Shown here: one piece after another, positions 1-5,523 of the stretch
How positions within the stretch are numbered: position 1 is the first letter of the stretch
How the letters are laid out: each line of letters opens with the position of its first letter
Assembly (NCBI GenBank): GCA_900545125.1
Contig: UQXS01000102.1
Location: forward strand, 1-8,648
DNA from: an uncultured Ruminococcus sp.
Lineage (GTDB): Bacteria > Bacillota > Clostridia > Oscillospirales > Ruminococcaceae
Direction: 5' to 3'
Length of the DNA: 8,648 bases
The notes under the pieces: generated by a model
Database searches by the model: none
What the model was told of the DNA's origin: nothing
The model's input: the letters and a program-made list of their open reading frames with translations, nothing else
Program-made: the position numbers and the translations under genes

Positions 1-145
1 GACCGCCGGTTCCGAATTCAAGGTTACGGTAGAATCTGTCATTTATGTCATCTATATTATCTTTAATGCCTGCAAGTTCAGTCTGTAGATCAGTATCCTC
101 TGTAGCTTTTTCGCACCAGAGTTTGTAAAGTTCCATTTCTGTCAT
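1..145 (-). CDS. Phosphoglucomutase/phosphomannomutase, N-terminal fragment (cut by window edge)
   Basis: This is the beginning of an alpha-D-phosphohexomutase, which interconverts hexose 1-phosphates and 6-phosphates in the cytoplasm and feeds glycolysis, glycogen or nucleotide-sugar synthesis. Only 48 codons are visible, reading MTEMELYKLW... and ending in FYRNLEFGTGG. The LEFGT(A/G)G segment about 40 residues from the N-terminus is the conserved opening of the long Firmicutes phosphoglucomutase family (usually near 570 residues). The catalytic serine loop and the metal and sugar-binding loops lie beyond the window. The start is firm: ATG at 145-143, with AGGAGG at 159-154, eight bases upstream, and a promoter just behind it. 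It follows the acyltransferase gene on the same strand after about 94 bases. The choice between glucose and mannose substrate cannot be made from this fragment. Confidence 0.82.
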   Translation of the reverse strand, partial: MTEMELYKLWCEKATEDTDLQTELAGIKDNIDDINDRFYRNLEFGTGG

Positions 146-175
146 GAAAAAAACCTCCTAAAACAAATCTAATCT

Positions 176-204
176 ATTATATCATATTTTTTCCATTTTG
201 AAAA
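176..204 (-). promoter_or_regulatory. Promoter of the phosphohexomutase gene
   Basis: On the minus strand a perfect TATAAT (181-176) is preceded, after 17 bases, by TTTTCA (204-199), which matches the TTGACA -35 box at four of six positions. The predicted start of transcription is about 170, giving a short leader of roughly 25 bases that contains the AGGAGG site at 159-154. It suggests the mutase is expressed independently of the upstream acyltransferase. Confidence 0.6.
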
Positions 205-239
205 GACTTTTTTCCTGAAAAACAGAAATATTTTTATTT

Positions 240-1205
240 TTACAAATTATCTCCCAATTTTTTCCTTAAATCTTGATATATGACAGATATAAACAAGGGG
301 ATGAAAAATGCAGTAAATACCGATATCATGCTGTTTGCAAGGGGACTTGCAAAAGGCGTTACAAAAAAAAGATCGTGCAGCAGATAGACAGCAAGCGTAT
401 GATTTCCGGCGATTTCCACTGCCGACCGCAGTTTTTTTGTTGATTTCAGAGAGTAGAGAATTTTTGTCAGCAGAAAGACCATTGCGATTCCGGATACGGG
501 AACAGCGAATTTATTCAGAAAAACGATGCAGATTCCTGCAATCCGTGAAAGATCTTCTGTACCAAGAAGTTTATGGCAGTATGCCAGCTGATTTCCAATA
601 CCATGCCGGTAAAATGGGAAAACGGCTATATAAAATCCGCTGCCGATAAGAGCCGGCAGATCGAATTTCCTTATTTTATTTATCACGACGGGTATGAAAG
701 ATCCGGCGGCATAAAAGGGAAGAAAATCGGCAAGCTGCCTGAGAATGCCGATATCCTGCGGAATATTCCGTATCAGAATAAGTACCGTCACATAAACAGG
801 AACAAAAATAAGCGTACCGCATTTCAGTCTTACCCCAAGGAAAAGAATGCTGTCCGATATCATGACGAAAAGCAGATACCAGTATGGTGCGGAAACGATA
901 AACTGCGATATATCACCGTTTCTAAGCCATACAGCTACTATGGTGGTCATAAGCAGATAGGGGATTCCTATTCGCCGCAGACGTTTTAAAAGCCACTGCC
1001 GGTTGTTTTTCATCGTTATGCGGCAGATATATCCGCTGATAAAGACAAATAATGGCATATGGAACGAATAGCAGAATCTGAAAATGAAGGAATTTTCATA
1101 GATTTCAGGTGAAGCGCTCCAGACCTGGCTTATCACATGACCTATTACAACCAGAAAAATAGCTATTCCCTTTATAAAATCAAGTTCCGGGATTCTTTTC
1201 TTCAA
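240..1205 (-). CDS. Membrane acyltransferase, acyltransferase-3 family (O-acetyltransferase-like)
   Basis: This 321-residue integral membrane protein resembles the acyltransferase-3 family, whose members transfer acyl (often acetyl) groups to cell-surface or exported carbohydrates. The N-terminus has the family signature ELDFIKGIAIFLVVIGH, with the conserved histidine at residue 23, followed by FHMPLFVFISGY with histidine 49. About ten hydrophobic segments run to the C-terminus, where TLAVYLLHDLFF is the usual late motif, and the length is normal for the family. I chose TTG at 1205-1203 because AGGAGG (1217-1212) lies six bases upstream. The longer frame opens with GTG at 1247 and has no such site. 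The gene sits between the phosphofructokinase terminator and the mutase gene. No clear promoter was found between that terminator and the start, so read-through or a weak promoter is possible. The substrate is unknown; surface polysaccharide modification is an inference from the family. Confidence 0.85.
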   Translation of the reverse strand: MKKRIPELDFIKGIAIFLVVIGHVISQVWSASPEIYENSFIFRFCYSFHMPLFVFISGYICRITMKNNRQWLLKRLRRIGIPYLLMTTIVAVWLRNGDISQFIVSAPYWYLLFVMISDSILFLGVRLKCGTLIFVPVYVTVLILIRNIPQDIGILRQLADFLPFYAAGSFIPVVINKIRKFDLPALIGSGFYIAVFPFYRHGIGNQLAYCHKLLGTEDLSRIAGICIVFLNKFAVPVSGIAMVFLLTKILYSLKSTKKLRSAVEIAGNHTLAVYLLHDLFFVTPFASPLANSMISVFTAFFIPLFISVIYQDLRKKLGDNL

Positions 1206-1211
1206 GATGAT

Positions 1212-1217
1212 CCTCCT
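1212..1217 (-). promoter_or_regulatory. Ribosome binding site that fixes a TTG start
   Basis: AGGAGG on the minus strand is spaced six bases (ATCATC) from TTG at 1205. It decides in favour of the TTG start of the acyltransferase over the upstream in-frame GTG at 1247. Confidence 0.8.
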
Positions 1218-1224
1218 GTCCGGA

Positions 1225-1266
1225 AACAATGTCAGCAGCGTCCCCACATAAGTGGCTCACATTGTT
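1225..1266 (-). promoter_or_regulatory. Nested inverted-repeat leader upstream of the acyltransferase
   Basis: In the minus-strand transcript, AACAATGT (1266-1259) and ACATTGTT (1232-1225) form a perfect 8-bp outer stem. Inside it CCAC/GTGG (1255-1252 with 1247-1244) forms a 4-bp hairpin with a TTAT loop. The structure begins four bases after the U-run of the phosphofructokinase terminator and ends seven bases before the acyltransferase ribosome binding site. It could be a structured 5' leader, a processing site or a DNA operator. No known family was recognised. Confidence 0.45.
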
Positions 1267-1269
1267 ACC

Positions 1270-1299
1270 AAAAGAGCTGTCGCACTTCTGCGGCAGCCC
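1270..1299 (-). terminator. Intrinsic terminator after the phosphofructokinase gene
   Basis: On the minus strand GGGCTGCCGCA (1299-1289) pairs with TGCGACAGCTC (1284-1274). This makes an 11-position stem with one mismatch and one G-U pair, a GAAG loop, and then TTTT at 1273-1270. It lies ten bases beyond the stop codon of phosphofructokinase. Its plus-strand copy is followed by TATTTTTATT, so it could also work in that direction. The U-run is short, so some read-through into the acyltransferase is plausible. Confidence 0.8.
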
Positions 1300-1308
1300 T
1301 TATTTTTA

Positions 1309-2391
1309 TTAATCTCCGAATGAAACGCCGATATCTCTTGCGGCGATGACAAGATGGTTGTCAGTGTCTACAAACTTAGTTTTTCCGGCAATGTCGTCAA
1401 GCTTGTTTGATGTTATCTTATTGCCGATTTTTGCAACAGTTCGTCCGTATTTTTCCTTAGCGATCAGATATGCTGCATGAACGCCGAACTGGGTTGAAAG
1501 AACACGGTCATAAGCGCTGGGAGCGCCGCCTCTGAGCATGTGTCCGGGAACGCACACACGGGCTTCAATTCCCGTATTTGCCTGAATCTGAGCTGCAATT
1601 CGGCTTGTCGCAGTAGTTATCTGAGCCTCTGCACGTTTTTTTGCACGTTCTTTCTTCTTCATTTTTGCTTCTTCCACATCGTAAGCGCCCTCGGCAACAG
1701 CGATAATCGAAAAAGCCTTTCCGTTGGCGCTTCTTGCCATTACCGCATCGCATACCTTGTCAATATCATAGGGGATCTCCGGAATAATTATGATATCCGC
1801 ACCGCCTGCGATTCCTGCATTCAGCGTGAGCCAGCCGGCTTTGTTGCCCATGATCTCGCAGACAAGGATTCTCGAATGGCTTGCGGCAGTGGTATGCAGT
1901 CTGTCGATAACATCGGTGGCAATATCAACGGCAGTGTGGAATCCGAAAGTAACGTCCGTTCCGTAAATATCGTTGTCTATAGTCTTTGGCAGACCGATAA
2001 CGTTAAGACCCTCGTCCGCAAGCAGCTTGGATGTCTTATGAGTTCCGTTTCCGCCAAGCGTAAGGAGACAGTCAAGCTTCTGCTTTTTGTATGTCTCTTT
2101 CATATTCTTTACTTTATCGACGTTATCCTCGCCGATGACCTGCATCATCTTGAATGGCTGACGCTTTGTACCGAAAATAGTTCCGCCCTGTGTAAGGATG
2201 CCCGAAAAAGCGGACGGCTGCATATCAGCGCACAGATTGTTGATAAGACCGTAGTAGCCGTTGGATATTCCGACAATTTCCACGTTGTCCTCACCGAAAC
2301 GTTCATAGCAGGCTTTGGCAACTCCTCTTATTGTGGCGTTGAGTCCGGGACAGTCTCCGCCGCTTGTAAGAATTCCGATTCTTCTTTTCAT
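1309..2391 (-). CDS. 6-phosphofructokinase (PfkA family, GGNGT/PKTIDND variant)
   Basis: This 360-residue cytoplasmic enzyme phosphorylates fructose 6-phosphate to fructose 1,6-bisphosphate. Visible motifs are the N-terminal ILTSGGDCPGLNA (residues 7-19), GGNGT (113-117), PKTIDND (135-141, with the catalytic aspartate at 139), MGNKAGW (181-187) and GHMLRGG (283-289). Glycine at the second-last position of GGNGT is the ATP-type residue, where pyrophosphate-dependent enzymes carry aspartate. The lysine of PKTIDND is found in pyrophosphate-type and in some ATP-type enzymes. ATP is therefore the likelier donor, but not certain. The usual acidic residue of GG(D/E)GT is asparagine 115. A lysine/arginine-rich stretch lies at 239-256, and the length exceeds the roughly 320 residues of E. 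coli PfkA. The ATG has GGAGG at 2405-2401, nine bases upstream. The gene follows the EAL gene by 19 bases, so co-transcription is likely. Confidence 0.93.
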   Translation of the reverse strand: MKRRIGILTSGGDCPGLNATIRGVAKACYERFGEDNVEIVGISNGYYGLINNLCADMQPSAFSGILTQGGTIFGTKRQPFKMMQVIGEDNVDKVKNMKETYKKQKLDCLLTLGGNGTHKTSKLLADEGLNVIGLPKTIDNDIYGTDVTFGFHTAVDIATDVIDRLHTTAASHSRILVCEIMGNKAGWLTLNAGIAGGADIIIIPEIPYDIDKVCDAVMARSANGKAFSIIAVAEGAYDVEEAKMKKKERAKKRAEAQITTATSRIAAQIQANTGIEARVCVPGHMLRGGAPSAYDRVLSTQFGVHAAYLIAKEKYGRTVAKIGNKITSNKLDDIAGKTKFVDTDNHLVIAARDIGVSFGD

Positions 2392-2410
2392 TCTTTTTTA
2401 CCTCCGTATG

Positions 2411-4618
2411 TTAATTAAAATTACTTAAATTCTGTTCAAAAAAATGTTCAAGTTCTTCCGGCGGCATAGGTTTTCCGTAAAGGAATCCCTGAGCATAGTC
2501 GCAGCCTGCCATGCGGAGAATAGACTCCTGAACATTATTTTCGATACCCTCGGCAATCGTTTCTATCTTCTTCGATTTGGCTATCCTTATAACAGCCGAA
2601 ACTATCTCGTAGGCGATGTTGTCGTGCTCGATATCCGTTATGAAAGATCTGTCCAGCTTCAGGAGCGTGATCGGCAGGGTTTGCAGATAACTGAGTGAAG
2701 AATATCCCGTACCGAAGTCGTCCATAGCAAGTTTTACGCCCAGTTCACGCAGTTTATTCATCTGAGAAACGGCGAAATCTATATCATTGAGGGCAAGACT
2801 TTCGGTAAGCTCGACTTCAAGCCACTGCGGATCAAGTCCGGTTCTGACAAGAGCATCAAACACTTTTTCTTTCAGATCGGTCTGATAGAAGTCTGTAGAA
2901 GTGAAGTTTATAGACATAACGATCTTGGGAAATCCCATTTTCTGCCAGAGAACATTCTGACGGCATCCCTCATTGAGGACGAACTCGCTTATTCGTCCGA
3001 TAAGGTGACTGCGTTCGGCAATGGGTACGAAATCGTCCGGGGATACGATAGTTCCGTCGGGCTTTATCCAGCGGATAAGTGCTTCAACGCCCATGATGCG
3101 TCCTGTTGAAAGGTCGATTTTCGGCTGATAGAACAGTGAAAGTTCGTTGTTATCAAGGGCAAGTGCAAGAGATTTTTCCAGCTCGCTTCTGACGATGATA
3201 GAATCGTGCATACTCGGTTCATAGCCGCTTATTCCGGATTGATTGCCGGCATTGGATTTCAGGGCAAATTCAGCGTGTTCGATGACTTCCAGGAATGAAT
3301 TGCCGTCCTCCGGCATTCTGGAATATCCGGCAGAGCAGCTGAGATTTATAGAAGCAAGTTCGTCAACGGCAAGCTTTGCAAATTCCTCCTGAATTGATTT
3401 CACCGTTCTTACAGGCAGTTCGTCGCTTCCGTAATCACGGAGAACAAGAGCAAAATTGTCGCCGCTTATTCTTGCGGCAAGACCTCCCGGAGTGACGAAT
3501 TTATACAGTATATGGGCAAAATTCCGGAGTACATAATTTCCGTTTGTATATCCGCAGGTGTCGTTTATGATATGGAAACGGTCGATATCAAGAACGATTA
3601 TCCAGTAGGAGTAGTCGAGCAGACGGCAGGTGTCGTAGATTTCCTGACCGGCGTTCATAAGTTTATTTCTGTTGGAGATCTCTGTTACTTCGTCGATATA
3701 GGCAAGACGTTCGATAAGAGCATCTTTTTCATGTTCCTGAGTGCTGTCAAGAAGTGCACCGCCGAAGAGAGGGAGGGTATTATCCGTTCCCTTTATGGAT
3801 TTGTAGCGGTACGAGTACCAATGATAGCTTGAATCTGCCGATCTGAGCCGCATTTCAATGCTTTTCACTTCGGAACTGCTTGATTTCATGGCACTGTCGA
3901 AAACGATTCTGTCGTTTGGATGGACGAGAGCACGGAAATCGTTCAGGGAAAGACCGTTGCTTTTCAGTCCGAGCATTTGTATAAGTTCGGAGGATGCAAT
4001 ATATTTTTTTCTGTCCGTGCTTATTACGATACCAATTTCTGCGAGTTCCATAGCTGAATTAAAGAAGTCGTTGGCGCTGGCAAGATTCATTTTCATTTTT
4101 TTGATTTCAGTGAGATTGAAGCCGGTGGAGAAATACAGGCATCTTTTTTTGCTCTTTTTTACCAGTGAAGTACTCCATGCGATGCTTGTGACAGTACCGT
4201 CGGCGTTTTTGAATTTTGTCTCATAGGATCTGCTTCCTATTATTTTTTCAAATCCTTTGCTGTCCGGTGCGTTTATTCCGAAAGCTTTCCATACAGCCGA
4301 TTTTTTATTTGCTTCGTTTTCAGATATACCGAGAAGAGTGCGCAGTTTTTTGTTGATGAAAACATATGAAAAGTCGTCGCTCCAGATTATCATTTCCATG
4401 TTGAGATTTTCGGCGACTTCCGGTTTGATAAGACTGCTCGTCTTGTTCTTTTGAGTCCATGCCATGAGAGCCAGAAGAAGCGGCAGAAAAATTATCGTCG
4501 AAAGATAAACAGTAATAGCACCGAGCGCCATGGATGGAAATAAATAGCAGTATGCTCCTACGGCTGCGGTTGATGCAGCGATAATAAGGGTTGCTGCCAA
4601 TGGATTAAATTTATGCAT
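2411..4618 (-). CDS. Membrane PAS-PAS-GGDEF-EAL protein, probable cyclic-di-GMP phosphodiesterase
   Basis: This 735-residue signalling protein is predicted to hydrolyse cyclic-di-GMP on the cytoplasmic face of the membrane. Two hydrophobic segments lie at about 5-27 and 30-54. They are followed by two PAS-like sensor regions (about 73-171 and 185-293), a GGDEF domain (about 303-465) and an EAL domain (about 476-726). The GGDEF motif is SGDNF (385-389), and the usual DxLTGLxNR is DEVTEISNR, so cyclase activity is probably lost. The EAL catalytic set looks complete: EAL at 512-514, Asn571, Glu606, Asp633-Asp634 in DDFGTGYSSL, Lys654, Glu690 and Gln710. The start is ATG at 4618, with AGGAGG at 4632-4627. 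A longer frame begins at 4675, inside the -35 box of the promoter, and cannot be translated from that promoter's transcript. The gene heads a probable operon with phosphofructokinase. The signal sensed by the PAS regions is unknown. Confidence 0.92.
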   Translation of the reverse strand: MHKFNPLAATLIIAASTAAVGAYCYLFPSMALGAITVYLSTIIFLPLLLALMAWTQKNKTSSLIKPEVAENLNMEMIIWSDDFSYVFINKKLRTLLGISENEANKKSAVWKAFGINAPDSKGFEKIIGSRSYETKFKNADGTVTSIAWSTSLVKKSKKRCLYFSTGFNLTEIKKMKMNLASANDFFNSAMELAEIGIVISTDRKKYIASSELIQMLGLKSNGLSLNDFRALVHPNDRIVFDSAMKSSSSEVKSIEMRLRSADSSYHWYSYRYKSIKGTDNTLPLFGGALLDSTQEHEKDALIERLAYIDEVTEISNRNKLMNAGQEIYDTCRLLDYSYWIIVLDIDRFHIINDTCGYTNGNYVLRNFAHILYKFVTPGGLAARISGDNFALVLRDYGSDELPVRTVKSIQEEFAKLAVDELASINLSCSAGYSRMPEDGNSFLEVIEHAEFALKSNAGNQSGISGYEPSMHDSIIVRSELEKSLALALDNNELSLFYQPKIDLSTGRIMGVEALIRWIKPDGTIVSPDDFVPIAERSHLIGRISEFVLNEGCRQNVLWQKMGFPKIVMSINFTSTDFYQTDLKEKVFDALVRTGLDPQWLEVELTESLALNDIDFAVSQMNKLRELGVKLAMDDFGTGYSSLSYLQTLPITLLKLDRSFITDIEHDNIAYEIVSAVIRIAKSKKIETIAEGIENNVQESILRMAGCDYAQGFLYGKPMPPEELEHFFEQNLSNFN

Positions 4619-4626
4619 TTCAACCG

Positions 4627-4632
4627 CCTCCT
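4627..4632 (-). promoter_or_regulatory. Ribosome binding site of the EAL protein gene
   Basis: AGGAGG on the minus strand stands eight bases before ATG at 4618. With the promoter at 4675-4647, it fixes that ATG as the start. Confidence 0.85.
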
Positions 4633-4646
4633 TAACGTACAATTTT

Positions 4647-4675
4647 ATTATAGCAAATTTTACCGAAAATGTCAA
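4647..4675 (-). promoter_or_regulatory. Consensus promoter of the EAL-phosphofructokinase operon
   Basis: On the minus strand a perfect TTGACA (4675-4670) and a perfect TATAAT (4652-4647) are separated by exactly 17 bases. Predicted transcription starts near 4640 and leaves a leader of about 22 bases. A match this complete suggests a strong, housekeeping sigma-A promoter. It therefore predicts substantial basal expression of both the phosphodiesterase and phosphofructokinase unless a repressor acts. Confidence 0.88.
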
Positions 4676-4758
4676 GAAAAATTAAAAATTAATCCACAAG
4701 ATTTATGAAATTATCTGAAATTCACAAGAAAATATCACAAAATATACACTTTTGGATG

Positions 4759-4782
4759 ATATAGTGTTATAATATATAGTGT
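4759..4782 (+). promoter_or_regulatory. Extended -10 promoter of the two-component operon with flanking direct repeats
   Basis: TGTTATAAT (4765-4773) combines a TGn extension with a perfect TATAAT. The -35 position, 17 bases upstream (TACACT, 4745-4750), matches consensus at only three positions, typical of extended -10 promoters or ones helped by an activator. The nonamer ATATAGTGT occurs twice, at 4759-4767 and 4774-4782, and so brackets the -10 box. ACACT at 4746-4750 is an inverted copy of its core. Such repeats could be binding sites for the response regulator encoded next, but that is inference. Confidence 0.6.
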
Positions 4783-4792
4783 AAAAAACAAT

Positions 4793-4824
4793 GTTTCCCC
4801 GGGAATTGTATTTCCTGCGGAAAC
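4793..4824 (+). promoter_or_regulatory. Stem-loop in the 5' leader of the response regulator
   Basis: GTTTCCCCGGGAA (4793-4805) pairs with TTCCTGCGGAAAC (4812-4824) over 13 positions, with one C-C mismatch and one G-U pair, around a TTGTAT loop. The hairpin lies between the predicted transcription start (about 4780) and the GGAGG ribosome binding site (4833-4837). No U-run follows, so it is not an intrinsic terminator. It may affect mRNA stability or translation. No known riboswitch class was recognised. Confidence 0.5.
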
Positions 4825-4845
4825 CAGTGTCCGGAGGTATAAAAT

Positions 4846-5523
4846 ATGGCTCACATTTTAGTTGTGGACGACGAAACGAATATAAGACGTGTTGTCCGTG
4901 AATATGCAGAGTTTGAAGGCTATGAGGTGACGGAAGCAGAAAACGGTATGGAGGCGGTAGGTCTTTGTCACAAAAATGACTACGATCTTATAATCATGGA
5001 TGTAATGATGCCCCGCCTTGACGGCTATTCAGCCTGCAAAGAGATACATAAGACAAAGCAGATACCGGTTATTATGCTTTCTGCCAGAGGAGAAGAATAC
5101 GACAAGCTGTTCGGATTTGAGATAGGTATTGATGATTACGTGGTAAAGCCTTTTTCACCGAAAGAACTTATGGCACGTGTGAAAGTCGTGCTGAAGCGAA
5201 ACATTCAGTCTGTACAGGCAGCAGAACCCGATAAGTACGTGTTTGAGGGACTGGAAGTCAATATCTCCGGCAGGGAAGTGTATGTCAACGGCAAAAAAGC
5301 CGCTATGACCCCGAAAGAGTACGATCTGCTCTTTTTCCTTGTCAAGAACAGAAATATCGCTCTTTCCAGAGACAAGCTCCTTGAAGAAGTCTGGGGCTAC
5401 GATTTCTTCGGCGATGACAGAACCGTTGACACTCACATCAAAATGCTGAGAAACAGTCTCGGAGAATACCGCAGATTTATTGTTACGCTGAGAGGAATGG
5501 GATACAAGTTTGAAGCTGATTAA
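4846..5523 (+). CDS. Two-component response regulator, OmpR/PhoB family
   Basis: This 225-residue cytoplasmic transcription factor has an N-terminal receiver domain (about 3-116) and a C-terminal winged-helix DNA-binding domain (about 130-223). The receiver shows the acidic pair Asp8-Asp9, phosphoacceptor Asp52 in IIMDVMMPRLDG, Ser79 as the switch hydroxyl and Lys101 in KPFSPKEL. The output domain has TPKEYDLLFFL, the recognition-helix region RTVDTHIKMLRNSLG and the terminal RGMGYKFE wing, all typical of the OmpR/PhoB class. The length is normal. The ATG is preceded at eight bases by GGAGG (4833-4837). The stop overlaps the histidine kinase start, so the partner is clear and translation is probably coupled. 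The gene is divergent from the EAL operon, sharing 227 bases of upstream DNA that may hold its own binding sites. Its regulon cannot be told from the sequence. Confidence 0.95.
   Translation: MAHILVVDDETNIRRVVREYAEFEGYEVTEAENGMEAVGLCHKNDYDLIIMDVMMPRLDGYSACKEIHKTKQIPVIMLSARGEEYDKLFGFEIGIDDYVVKPFSPKELMARVKVVLKRNIQSVQAAEPDKYVFEGLEVNISGREVYVNGKKAAMTPKEYDLLFFLVKNRNIALSRDKLLEEVWGYDFFGDDRTVDTHIKMLRNSLGEYRRFIVTLRGMGYKFEAD

Noticed and set aside
205..239. Terminator for the acyltransferase gene
   Set aside because: Only a weak CTG/CAG hairpin with a T-rich loop is present, with no GC-rich stem, so no terminator was called.
1540..2418. Open frame of 292 codons on the plus strand opposite phosphofructokinase
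   Set aside because: It is fully antisense to a gene with all family motifs, resembles no known protein and has low-complexity Cys/Ser/Phe-rich content typical of shadow frames.
4619..4675. Longer N-terminus for the EAL protein starting at 4675
   Set aside because: That codon lies in the -35 box of the consensus promoter, and the real ribosome binding site serves the ATG at 4618.
5491..5496. AGAGGA as the ribosome binding site of the histidine kinase
   Set aside because: It lies 13 bases before the TTG, farther than usual. Translational coupling to the overlapping regulator gene is a better explanation.
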